Numbered from the stretch's first letter, positions 1 to 6,202 are shown. The stretch: DNA of 9,558 nucleotides from Methanobrevibacter sp. (GCA_016291275.1 JAEEWY010000046.1:1-9558); one strand, 5' to 3'. Made by a program: numbers and translations. The notes: generated by a model not told the origin, from the sequence alone.

Positions 1-9
1 GTTGATTAG

Positions 10-82
10 AAAAAGTTAAAAAAATAGAAAACTGATTTAAATTTTTTTAAAAATTGATTAAAAAAAGAATTGATTAAAAAAG
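10..82 (-). terminator. U-tract terminator region after the recJ-like gene
   Basis: Read on the minus strand, the bases after the recJ-like stop codon carry T-runs of six (76-81) and seven (60-66), with shorter ones further on. Archaeal RNA polymerase can stop at oligo-U tracts without a hairpin. The two strongest runs sit in a near-identical tandem unit of about 17 bases. A downstream co-directional gene may still be co-transcribed, but it lies outside the window. Confidence 0.5.
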
Positions 83-100
83 AAATAGCTAAGAATAATC

Positions 101-1525
101 TTAACTATTTAATTGAGCTTCAATAGCTTGGTCAACTAAATGCAAGAATTGATCCTTAGCTTCATATGGTATCATAGCACCAGCTGCTATATCGTGTCCA
201 CCACCTTGCCCGCCAAAGTTAACTGCGACTTCGCTTAAAGCTTTGCCTAAATTAACTCCACGTGCAACCATTGGGCGTGTTGCTCTACCAGAAACCTTAA
301 TGTCCTTATGAAGTCTTGATAATCCTAAAATAGGCTTATCATCATTTAAGATCTTAGCAGACATACCTACACCAGCAATTGTTCCCATAATGCTTTTAAG
401 AACCTTATCCTCACTGTAAAGGTATTGAATGTAATTCAATTGTTGGGCGCCTTCACGGCTAATCCAATCAAACCCTTTAGTAAGGTCGTTCCTATAAGTC
501 TTTTGAAGATTGAGAGCCTTATCTAAAGCTTCCTCTCTTTCACCAAGAACAATGCTAAGTGCCAATCCATACTCCTTGTTTTTACCACAAGCATCCAAGA
601 TTGCAGAATACTCCTCTAAATTACGTAAGACTGGATGCTCACGAGGAACACTGTAAACATCACCAAATATTTGAGGATTGACCTTTACAAGTTCATCTTT
701 AACAACATCCTTTTCCTCATCTTCCAATTCAATGAATGTAATACCATAGGAAACACCCATTTTTTCAAGGAGTTCCTGTGAGTTCTCCAAACTACCAGTT
801 AAACCTGGAAGTGGAGGATTCAAGGTATACGCAATTGATTTGAATAAAGGCTCTTGTGCTTTAGAGACTATCTTTAAGTCTTCATGGATTTCCAAATTGC
901 CTGCTTCCTGACCATCCTTCAAAATTAATTGGTTTACACCAACAAATCTGTTCTGGCACTGCATGTCACCAAATGCACCAATAAGCGCCATATAAGCCAA
1001 ATGCTTTTTGTCCATGTCTCTAACTGACAAATAGCTAGACCCTGCACCACTTATTTCACGACTTCCGTCAACGCCAAACAAGTGTGGGTTGACATGGACA
1101 AGATTGTCTTTAGGTTCATGGGTGCTTGGCTGGTGATGGTCTGCAACAATAACATCAGCCTTTAGGGAATTGAGTTGCTTGATACAAGCACTGCCCATAT
1201 CTGAAAAAACATACAATTCATATTTTTCCTTTGCAACATCCCTAATCACATCAGCCTTAAGGCGAGGAACAATAGTAATGTGGAATTGTCCTCCCTCTTC
1301 CTTAATGGCATTAGCTATTATACCTGCTGATGACAATCCATCAGCATCATTATGAGAAATTAATCTAATAATGTTATCATTTGCAATATGCTTCTTTAGC
1401 ATATCACTAGCTTCACATCCTCTACTTAATAGAGAATCAAATTTTTCATTGTCTCTATTTAACGAGAAGTGCTGCTTTTGTTGGATCGTATCTCCATCCT
1501 TCTGGTAATTGACCATTCTTTGCAT
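101..1525 (-). CDS. RecJ-like DHH/DHHA1 phosphoesterase (single-strand nuclease family)
   Basis: Archaeal RecJ-like protein, 474 residues from the ATG at 1525. The N-terminal DHH domain shows the metal-binding motifs HNDAD (58-62), SDMG (D109) and ADHH (D129-H131), plus a GAFGD motif ending at D187. The C-terminal DHHA1 domain carries the glycine-rich GGGH motif at 441-444 that contacts the substrate. Archaeal relatives are 5'-3' or 3'-5' exonucleases on single-stranded DNA or RNA, and some bind GINS of the replicative helicase; which applies here cannot be read from sequence. The start overlaps the 3' end of rps15 by 71 bases. The next in-frame ATG (1402, residue 42) would remove a helix that relatives, as I recall them, possess. 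AGGT lies about seven bases before the 1525 ATG, and a second ATG is at 1516. Translational coupling to rps15 is likely. Family certain, exact start moderately sure. Confidence 0.93.
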   Translation of the reverse strand: MQRMVNYQKDGDTIQQKQHFSLNRDNEKFDSLLSRGCEASDMLKKHIANDNIIRLISHNDADGLSSAGIIANAIKEEGGQFHITIVPRLKADVIRDVAKEKYELYVFSDMGSACIKQLNSLKADVIVADHHQPSTHEPKDNLVHVNPHLFGVDGSREISGAGSSYLSVRDMDKKHLAYMALIGAFGDMQCQNRFVGVNQLILKDGQEAGNLEIHEDLKIVSKAQEPLFKSIAYTLNPPLPGLTGSLENSQELLEKMGVSYGITFIELEDEEKDVVKDELVKVNPQIFGDVYSVPREHPVLRNLEEYSAILDACGKNKEYGLALSIVLGEREEALDKALNLQKTYRNDLTKGFDWISREGAQQLNYIQYLYSEDKVLKSIMGTIAGVGMSAKILNDDKPILGLSRLHKDIKVSGRATRPMVARGVNLGKALSEVAVNFGGQGGGHDIAAGAMIPYEAKDQFLHLVDQAIEAQLNS

Positions 1526-1853
1526 AGTATCTACCTAATCTACGGATTCTAGATTCAATGATAGTTAATCCTCTTTTACCATGAAGGTCTTTTGGGTTTT
1601 CTTCTAAGTGATCTCTGATATTTACTGCTCTTCTGATTAAATTCATTAAATCTTCAGGGTACTCTTCAGCTTGACCGTTTCTTTTTAAGATTTGGGTAAT
1701 TTTTTCACCAGTGACTTCTTTTACACTAGGAATACCGTATTGGTCTCTTAAAATTACTCCGATTTGACTTGCAGATTTACCTTCTCTTTTGAATTTTACA
1801 ATAAATTCTTCGATTTCTTCGTTACTGTATGCGATCCATTCTGGTCTTGCCAT
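1455..1853 (-). CDS. rps15: Small ribosomal subunit protein S15 (archaeal/eukaryotic uS15, eS13-like length)
   Basis: Archaeal S15 (uS15) of 132 residues, a small-subunit protein that binds the central domain of 16S rRNA. It begins MARPEWIAYSNEEIEEFI and has the archaeal/eukaryotic N-terminal extension missing from the roughly 89-residue bacterial protein. The S15 core follows, including DLHGKRGLTIIESRIRRLGRY (the rRNA-binding helices) and the C-terminal GWRYDPTKAALLVK. I chose the ATG at 1853 over the in-frame TTG at 1868 because a strong Shine-Dalgarno element (GGAGAGGAT) sits four bases before it and the protein then starts as in its family. Its 3' end overlaps the recJ-like gene, with which it probably forms a transcript. 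A 291-base gap and a T-rich tract separate it from the RdgB-type gene upstream, so it likely has its own promoter. Confidence 0.97.
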   Translation of the reverse strand: MARPEWIAYSNEEIEEFIVKFKREGKSASQIGVILRDQYGIPSVKEVTGEKITQILKRNGQAEEYPEDLMNLIRRAVNIRDHLEENPKDLHGKRGLTIIESRIRRLGRYYAKNGQLPEGWRYDPTKAALLVK

Positions 1854-1857
1854 AAAT

Positions 1858-1866
1858 ATCCTCTCC
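1858..1866 (-). promoter_or_regulatory. Shine-Dalgarno site of rps15
   Basis: GGAGAGGAT on the minus strand, four bases before the ATG at 1853. It closely matches the sequence complementary to the archaeal 16S rRNA 3' end (GGAGGTGAT). It rules out the TTG at 1868, which would lie upstream of the site. Confidence 0.85.
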
Positions 1867-1881
1867 AATAAGTTTTTTGAT

Positions 1882-1915
1882 TATTTATAGTAAGGTCCTT
1901 TGTAAAATAATTATT
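1882..1915 (-). promoter_or_regulatory. Candidate rps15 promoter (TATA-like elements)
   Basis: Two TATA-like stretches read on the minus strand: CTATAAATAA at 1882-1891 and TTAATAATTA near 1905-1915. The first is the better match, but transcription would then start about 25 bases later, almost on the Shine-Dalgarno site. The second gives a leader of about 30 bases. The sequence does not decide between them. Confidence 0.35.
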
Positions 1916-1920
1916 AATGA

Positions 1921-1954
1921 AAAATCGTCATTTAAAACCATTAAAAACGATTTT
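1921..1954. repeat. Inverted repeat upstream of rps15
   Basis: Arms of eight bases, AAAATCGT at 1921-1928 and ACGATTTT at 1947-1954, are perfect reverse complements separated by 18 bases. A perfect ten-base palindrome, AATGATCATT, lies at 1961-1970. Both are in the long non-coding gap before rps15 and could be an operator or part of a structured leader. Chance is possible at this AT content. Confidence 0.35.
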
Positions 1955-2124
1955 AAGGACAATGATCATTTTAAAAAATTATTTTAAATTCATTTTTTGA
2001 AAAAATCTTTAAAAAATTACCAAAATATGACCTAAATAAAAACAATAAGTTTTAAATTTCATCAATTAAACTACGATAAAACAGCCAATCTTAGATAAAA
2101 TTGCCTATTCTAATTTTGTTAATT

Positions 2125-2142
2125 AAAAAACATTTAAAAATT
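2125..2142 (-). terminator. U-tract terminator after the RdgB-type gene
   Basis: On the minus strand, just after the stop codon at 2145-2147, come T-runs of five (2136-2140) and six (2125-2130). There is no stable hairpin, which archaeal termination does not need. Confidence 0.5.
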
Positions 2143-2144
2143 TA

Positions 2145-2702
2145 TTATTCATCATCTTGGTTTACATACCAATTGATAAATTTTTCTAAAGAATTTCTTC
2201 TATGTGAATACTGGTTCTTCTCTTCTGTAGTAAGTTCTCCAAAGGTCTTGCCCTCTTCCTCTATTATGAATAAAGGGTCGTAAGCAAAACCAAGATTGCC
2301 TCTTTCTTCAAAAGCTATTTGACCTTCGACACGCCCTAAAAAGACCTTGGGCTCAGAATTGGGTGTGCAATAGCCAATAACTGACCTGAATTCAGCGTAT
2401 CGATCATCAACTCCATCCATAAGTTTTAAAATGTTTTGGTTTCCAAGTGAATTCTGTACAAATTTTGAGTAAGTTCCTGGAAAACCATTTAAAGCTCTTA
2501 TGAATAAACCAGCATCTTCAACAATCACAGAGCGATTTAACTCTTGGCAAGCATATTTAGCACCGAATCTTGCTACATCCTCAAGAGTTCCTTGAGGTTC
2601 CATGTAACCTAAATCAATATGCTCAAGTTCAACACCAAAAAGTTTGAAAATATTCTCTGCTTCTATTACTTTATGTTCGTTCCCAGTTATAAATGTTATC
2701 AT
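2145..2702 (-). CDS. rdgB: XTP/dITP pyrophosphatase (Ham1/RdgB family)
   Basis: Non-canonical purine NTP pyrophosphatase, 185 residues, the usual length for the family. It hydrolyses (d)ITP and XTP to the monophosphate and pyrophosphate in the cytoplasm, keeping deaminated purines out of RNA and DNA. Family motifs in order: the N-terminal TGNEHKV (6-12, substrate phosphate and base loop), VEDAGLFI (61-68, with the catalytic acidic pair E62-D63), FPGTYSKF (74-81), the FAYDPLFI loop (139-146) and SHRRNSLEKF (166-175). All residues I would expect are present. The ATG at 2702 has no Shine-Dalgarno sequence, and an AT-rich TATA-like element lies about 30 bases upstream, so the mRNA may be leaderless. 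The gene follows kae1-bud32 after 113 T-rich bases; the two are often neighbours in archaea, to my recollection. Confidence 0.95.
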   Translation of the reverse strand: MITFITGNEHKVIEAENIFKLFGVELEHIDLGYMEPQGTLEDVARFGAKYACQELNRSVIVEDAGLFIRALNGFPGTYSKFVQNSLGNQNILKLMDGVDDRYAEFRSVIGYCTPNSEPKVFLGRVEGQIAFEERGNLGFAYDPLFIIEEEGKTFGELTTEEKNQYSHRRNSLEKFINWYVNQDDE

Positions 2703-2727
2703 AGTTTTTATTATATAAAAAAGTTTT

Positions 2728-2740
2728 AATATATTTATCT
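2728..2740 (-). promoter_or_regulatory. Candidate TATA box of the RdgB-type gene
   Basis: The minus strand reads GATAAATATATTA, centred about 30 bases before the ATG at 2702. With the archaeal spacing of about 25 bases from TATA box to start site, transcription would begin within a few bases of the ATG. That fits the absence of a Shine-Dalgarno site. Confidence 0.4.
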
Positions 2741-2812
2741 AAAAAAACCAAAACAAAAAGAGAAAATAAAAAATGAAAAATAAAAAAGTTAAAAAAATTA
2801 GATTGTAAAAAA
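2741..2812 (-). terminator. Multiple U-tract terminator after kae1-bud32
   Basis: The bases after the kae1-bud32 stop codon read, on the minus strand, as a series of T-runs of five to seven broken by single other bases. This is among the most T-dense tracts in the window and fits archaeal oligo-U termination. It argues that the RdgB-type gene is at least partly transcribed on its own. Confidence 0.6.
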
Positions 2813-2815
2813 CGA

Positions 2816-4456
2816 TTAATGTGTGTATCTTCCTCTTCCTTCAATCTCAGCTATCTTATTTGCCATTTTAGACTGATTATTGGAATCATAAGCTTCTAAA
2901 ATCCAATCAAATGTTTGAATAGCTATATCATAATCAATGCTTTGGAATGACTTCTTTAAAACCAACAGATCTGCTGCCTTATCTTCCAAAAGGTCAGAAT
3001 ACTTTCCAAGTCCAAAGTCGAAAATAGCTAGATTATTGCTGATATCATCTAAATTATCATCAATCAAAATCATATTGGAACCTGTCAAGTCACCATGAAT
3101 GATATCTCCGTCATGGAATGCCTTGATGTTTTCACCAATAGCTATAGCCAATTCCTTTCTCTTGTCTTCTCCAATATCATGCATGATATCCTTAACTAAA
3201 GAGCCATTGATCTTTTCCATGACAATTGATTTGTCTTCAAAGTCCACATCATATAAAACTGGAGCTCTGACACCAGTCTTTTTAACATCAGACAATATCT
3301 TTGCCTCACTTTTGGTTCTAAGCTTTCTGATTTTATTGTCTATCTCCTCTATCCTATAGGATTTGGAAACCCTGTTCTTTACAATGGCTTCCCTTCCAAG
3401 CCAAGTTGCTTCATAAATATCTGATTCTGCCCCTTTAGCTCTAAGCTCTTTAGGCAAGTTCAGCTTGTATTTTGTATTGTCAACCCATGGAGCATCCACT
3501 TCATCGGTTCTGAACCTTTGAATGATATTGGTATCCTCTATTTTTAGTGGACCATAAGCCTTATACATCAATTGGCCGAGCCATGCAATCATAACACCAT
3601 TGTCTCCAGAGTATTTCATCTCAGGCATGTAGAATTTTGCATAGTGCTCTTCTGCCATGATTTTCATCATTTCCCTAAGTCTGCTGTTTGCAGAAACTCC
3701 CCCACATAGGAGAACCTCATCCTTTTCTGTATGTGCAAGTGCCCTTTCTGTCACTTCAACAAGCATTGCAAAAGCAGTTTCCTGAAGTGAAAAGCAGATA
3801 TCCTCAATTCTTTCTCCATTTTTATGTGCTCTAAGTGCAGCACTGAGCAAACCTGAAAATGAGAAATCCATACCCTTTACAACATAAGGCAAATCAATGT
3901 AGGAGCCTTCCTTAGCGAGCTTTTCAACAACTGGCCCTCCAGGATGTCCAAGACCGGTTTCACGACCGAAATGGTCAAGGCAGTTTCCAATAGCTATATC
4001 CAATGTTTCACCAAAAATCCGGTATCTGCCAGATTCATAAGCAATCACCTGACTGTTTCCACCGCTTACATAAAGGGTTACCGGATTACGAGCGCCAGTG
4101 CCCAATTTTCCAATTTCAACATGACCAATGCAATGATTTACGCCAACAATTGGAACATTAAGGCTCAATGCAAGTGTTCTTGCAGAAGTGGCTACAGTTC
4201 TAAGTGCAGGGCCAAGACCTGGACCTTGTGAAAAAGAGATGAAATCAATATCCTTATAGCTAAGACCTGCCTCTTCCATAGCCTGTGGAATGAGTTGAGG
4301 AATCCATTTAGCATGATGTTCAGCTGCCTCTCTTGGATGTATACCTCCCTCTTCTGGATACAATTGCTTTCCAGCCATGGCCAATACATTGCCCTTACTG
4401 TCAACAATGCCTATTCCAGTCTTTTCTGCAGTTCCTTCAATTCCTAAAGATATCAA
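2816..4456 (-). CDS. Kae1-Bud32 fusion: tRNA t6A37 threonylcarbamoyltransferase and its atypical kinase (KEOPS)
   Basis: Bifunctional KEOPS protein, 546 residues. Kae1 (about 1-325) transfers threonylcarbamoyl from TC-AMP to A37 of ANN-decoding tRNAs; Bud32 (about 338-546) is the small RIO-like kinase/ATPase that stimulates it. In Kae1 I see the opening ISLGIEGTAEKTG, metal-binding HCIGH (H108, H112), SGGNSQ (131-136), HPGGP (171-175), CGGVSANSRL (251-260) and SGDNG (283-287, D285). In Bud32 I see the glycine-loop equivalent KGAESDIY (341-348), K360, MEKINGS (413-419), catalytic HGDLTGSN (454-461, D456, N461), DFGLG (480-484) and the conserved C-terminal RGRY tail. The two are separate genes in many archaea and fused in several methanogens. 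The start is TTG, supported by GGTGA six bases before it and by the family N-terminus. It is divergent from the CobT-like gene. Confidence 0.97.
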   Translation of the reverse strand: MISLGIEGTAEKTGIGIVDSKGNVLAMAGKQLYPEEGGIHPREAAEHHAKWIPQLIPQAMEEAGLSYKDIDFISFSQGPGLGPALRTVATSARTLALSLNVPIVGVNHCIGHVEIGKLGTGARNPVTLYVSGGNSQVIAYESGRYRIFGETLDIAIGNCLDHFGRETGLGHPGGPVVEKLAKEGSYIDLPYVVKGMDFSFSGLLSAALRAHKNGERIEDICFSLQETAFAMLVEVTERALAHTEKDEVLLCGGVSANSRLREMMKIMAEEHYAKFYMPEMKYSGDNGVMIAWLGQLMYKAYGPLKIEDTNIIQRFRTDEVDAPWVDNTKYKLNLPKELRAKGAESDIYEATWLGREAIVKNRVSKSYRIEEIDNKIRKLRTKSEAKILSDVKKTGVRAPVLYDVDFEDKSIVMEKINGSLVKDIMHDIGEDKRKELAIAIGENIKAFHDGDIIHGDLTGSNMILIDDNLDDISNNLAIFDFGLGKYSDLLEDKAADLLVLKKSFQSIDYDIAIQTFDWILEAYDSNNQSKMANKIAEIEGRGRYTH

Positions 4457-4462
4457 TTAAAT

Positions 4463-4467
4463 TCACC
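4463..4467 (-). promoter_or_regulatory. Shine-Dalgarno site that fixes the TTG start of kae1-bud32
   Basis: GGTGA on the minus strand, six bases before the TTG at 4456. It is complementary to the archaeal 16S rRNA tail. The only nearby ATG (4469) is out of frame, so the TTG start is well supported. Confidence 0.8.
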
Positions 4468-4541
4468 ATTGGATTTGTAAATATCAAAATAAAGTAAATA
4501 AAAATAATTCTAAAAAATCAGTTATAATTAATTTATTAACA

Positions 4542-4559
4542 TACATTTATATAATTTTT
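4542..4559 (-). promoter_or_regulatory. Candidate kae1-bud32 promoter (BRE and TATA)
   Basis: Read on the minus strand this is an A-run followed by TTATATAA (4547-4554), resembling a TFB-recognition element plus TATA box. It predicts transcription starting near 4525 and a leader of about 65 bases. TTATATAA is its own reverse complement, so it might also serve the plus strand. Confidence 0.5.
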
Positions 4560-4562
4560 ACC

Positions 4563-4579
4563 AGTAATATATTTATAGA
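4563..4579 (+). promoter_or_regulatory. Candidate promoter of the CobT-like gene
   Basis: The plus strand reads AGTAATATATTTATAGAAA, a TATA-like stretch that would start transcription near 4597 and leave a leader of about 70 bases. The palindromic TTATATAA at 4547-4554 is the alternative. I see no cobalamin riboswitch in the leader. Confidence 0.4.
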
Positions 4580-4668
4580 AATGAGTTAATTAATTTAATG
4601 AATTGAAAAGTTTAGAAATTCAATAAATACTTAATAAATTTTAAAAATTACATGTTCAAGATGATAAA

Positions 4669-5733
4669 ATGATAGAAGGATTGAAAACTTACGGATCAGA
4701 CAAACTTGTAAAGGAATTGCCAGACTTGAAAAACCCTATTTTTATTTGTACAATAGCTACAACTGAAACCTCTAAGATTCCAGGCCTTACTGGTGCTGGA
4801 GCTACTCCAGAACTTACCAAATACACTCCTGCTGGAGATGCAGAGCTTATTTTGGATGGAGAGGTCAAATGTATGACAGACATTCCTCAAACAATCATTG
4901 GAGAAGTTGTAACCCCTACTCCATCAATGATTACAAAAGGTTCCCTTGCACTTTGTGACTGTCCTGTTATGGTATTGGATGCAGGAAGTGAAATCAAGGC
5001 AAACTCTGATGTATTTGACATAAGTGATGGAAAGCATGGAAAAGACATTAGAACAGGAAAAGCTGTAGAAAACCCTGAAGAGCTTTTTGAAAAAGGTTTT
5101 GAGCTTGCTGAAATATTATCTGAAAAGCATGACTACATCGTGATTGGAGAAAGCCTACCTGCTGGTACAACCACCGCTCTTGGAGTATTGGTTGGACTTG
5201 GCTATGATGCTAAAGGAAAGGTCAGCGGTTGCATGGACACAAACCCTCATGAAATGAAAAATGCAATTGTTGAAGAGGGATTGAAAAATGCAGGTTTGGA
5301 AGAAACAGAAGAAAATGATCCTTTTGATGTTGTCAGAGCTGTTGGAGACCCTATGCTTCCAGCAGTTGCAGGAGTCCTTATGGGTGCAAAAGTTCCTGTC
5401 GTATTGGCAGGAGGAACTCAACTCACTGCTTCTTGTGCAATAGCTAAGGCATTGGATCCTGACTTCGACTTCTCAAACAGCTGCCTTGCAACAACTGCAT
5501 TTGTAGTGAAAGATAACACTGCAGACATGCTTAATATTGTAGAGCAAATTGGGGATATCACTGTAAATGCTGTAGACCCTAACTTTGAGATTTCCAGTGT
5601 CGAAGGTCTTAAGAACTATACACAAGGATTCATCAAGGAAGGAGCAGGTGCTGGAGGAGCTATGTTCTTAGCTCTTATGCTTGGAAACAGCATTGATGAA
5701 ATCAGAGAATCAATTGAAGAAGCATGCGGTTAA
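4669..5733 (+). CDS. Archaeal CobT-like nicotinate-nucleotide:benzimidazole phosphoribosyltransferase (UPF0284 family)
   Basis: Protein of 354 residues matching the archaeal/cyanobacterial CobT-related family (UPF0284, MJ1598-type). The likely role is to move phosphoribose from nicotinate mononucleotide to the lower-ligand base, giving an alpha-riboside phosphate for the nucleotide loop of cobamide. Methanogens need cobamide (factor III) for methyltransferases such as Mtr. Visible motifs are PGLTGAGATPELTKYTPAGD (38-57), GESLPAGTTTA (160-170), VLAGGTQLTAS (245-255) and KEGAGAGGA (323-331); E324 in the last matches in position the catalytic glutamate of bacterial CobT. There is no signal peptide or membrane segment. 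The ATG at 4669 is preceded by AGATGAT, one mismatch from the ideal Shine-Dalgarno but only three bases away. A six-codon upstream ORF ends over this start. The gene is monocistronic here, with no other cobamide genes nearby. Family sure; substrate inferred. Confidence 0.9.
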   Translation: MIEGLKTYGSDKLVKELPDLKNPIFICTIATTETSKIPGLTGAGATPELTKYTPAGDAELILDGEVKCMTDIPQTIIGEVVTPTPSMITKGSLALCDCPVMVLDAGSEIKANSDVFDISDGKHGKDIRTGKAVENPEELFEKGFELAEILSEKHDYIVIGESLPAGTTTALGVLVGLGYDAKGKVSGCMDTNPHEMKNAIVEEGLKNAGLEETEENDPFDVVRAVGDPMLPAVAGVLMGAKVPVVLAGGTQLTASCAIAKALDPDFDFSNSCLATTAFVVKDNTADMLNIVEQIGDITVNAVDPNFEISSVEGLKNYTQGFIKEGAGAGGAMFLALMLGNSIDEIRESIEEACG

Positions 5734-5756
5734 ATTATTAATTTAATTTAACTATA

Positions 5757-5763
5757 TTTTTTT
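5757..5763 (+). terminator. U-tract terminator of the CobT-like gene
   Basis: A run of seven T begins 24 bases after the stop codon. A weak A/T-only inverted repeat, TAAATT/AATTTA (5731-5736 and 5740-5745), comes before it. This fits archaeal termination ahead of the convergent Sm-like gene. Confidence 0.5.
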
Positions 5764-5815
5764 AAAATAAGTAATTATTCGTAACTATTGAAACAGAAGT
5801 GAAAAATCTAAAATT

Positions 5816-5880
5816 GAATTTAAAAAGAGAATATGGAATAAAAATAGAAAAAATAGATAAAGAAAATAGAAAAAGAGAAA
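5816..5880 (-). terminator. Pyrimidine/U-rich terminator after the Sm-like gene
   Basis: The minus strand downstream of the Sm-like stop codon is almost pure pyrimidine with many T-runs of four to six. It lies in the 152-base gap between convergent genes and is the likely 3' end of the Sm-like transcript. Confidence 0.5.
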
Positions 5881-5885
5881 TAGAT

Positions 5886-6083
5886 TTATTCTTGAATAGA
5901 AATAAATGCTATTTTTCCACCTTTAATAACTTTTAAACCTTCACCATCATCCAAAACTAAGTTTAAAAAGTTATCAATGGTAATTATTTTTCCTTCTACT
6001 TCTTCCCAGTTTTTTAAACCAATAAGAACATCTTTGCCTTTGAATTTAGCAAATTGTTTATTTACTTGGAAATTGTCACTCAT
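5886..6083 (-). CDS. Minimal Sm-like (Lsm) RNA-binding protein
   Basis: Protein of 65 residues that is nearly all Sm fold. An Sm1-type segment spans about 15-47, with GLKNWEEVEGKI (22-33) then TIDNFLNLVLDD (35-46), containing the D-x-x-x-N signature (D37, N41) that contacts RNA bases in Sm rings. Sm2 is KVIKGGKIAFIS (51-62), with KG in place of the usual RG. The linker between them is very short (DGEG, 47-50), and the N-terminal helix is short. Archaeal Sm-like proteins form hexamer or heptamer rings that bind U-rich RNA. This one is shorter than typical SmAP1 (about 75-85 residues) and probably a separate paralogue. The ATG at 6083 has a good Shine-Dalgarno (AGAGGCGAT). Upstream neighbours on the same strand are the 48-residue microprotein and SurE, but its own TATA element suggests independent transcription. 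Confidence 0.85.
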   Translation of the reverse strand: MSDNFQVNKQFAKFKGKDVLIGLKNWEEVEGKIITIDNFLNLVLDDGEGLKVIKGGKIAFISIQE

Positions 6084-6086
6084 TAT

Positions 6087-6095
6087 ATCGCCTCT
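6087..6095 (-). promoter_or_regulatory. Shine-Dalgarno site of the Sm-like gene
   Basis: AGAGGCGAT on the minus strand, three bases before the ATG at 6083. It matches AGGAGGTGAT with few differences. Confidence 0.75.
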
Positions 6096-6127
6096 TTAAA
6101 TTATAAAAATAAAATCTTGATTTATTG

Positions 6128-6150
6128 AATAATATTCGTAAAATATTATT
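6128..6150. repeat. Inverted repeat in the Sm-like promoter region
   Basis: AATAATATT (6128-6136) and AATATTATT (6142-6150) are perfect nine-base reverse complements around CGTAA. The repeat lies between, and partly over, the candidate TATA box and the predicted start site of the Sm-like gene. That is where an archaeal repressor would block RNA polymerase. Chance is possible given the base composition. Confidence 0.35.
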
Positions 6151-6157
6151 TATATTT
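6146..6157 (-). promoter_or_regulatory. Candidate TATA box of the Sm-like gene
   Basis: AAATATAAATAA on the minus strand. Standard spacing puts the start site near 6127 and gives a leader of about 44 bases that includes the Shine-Dalgarno site. Confidence 0.45.
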
Positions 6158-6202
6158 AATCCATTATAAACTTATTTAATTATTAAATTGAATTTGAAAT
6201 AA

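Noticed and set aside
1854..1868. TTG at 1868 as an upstream start for rps15
   Set aside because: It lies upstream of the strong Shine-Dalgarno site and would add five residues not seen in the family. The ATG at 1853 fits both.
3099..3359. An 86-codon hydrophobic plus-strand ORF inside the Bud32 part
   Set aside because: The apparent hydrophobicity arises from reading charged, helix-rich coding sequence in antisense. There is no start signal.
3944..4231. A 95-codon plus-strand ORF inside kae1-bud32
   Set aside because: It lies wholly antisense to a well-conserved gene, has no ribosome binding site or recognisable domain, and its composition is that of a shadow frame.
4457..4668. Cobalamin riboswitch or structured RNA upstream of the CobT-like gene
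   Set aside because: The region is nearly all A/T with no B12-box-like sequence or GC-containing stems. I see only promoter-like elements.
5155..5421. An 88-codon minus-strand ORF inside the CobT-like gene
   Set aside because: It is antisense to conserved motifs, with Cys/Phe/Ser-rich random-looking composition and no ribosome binding site.
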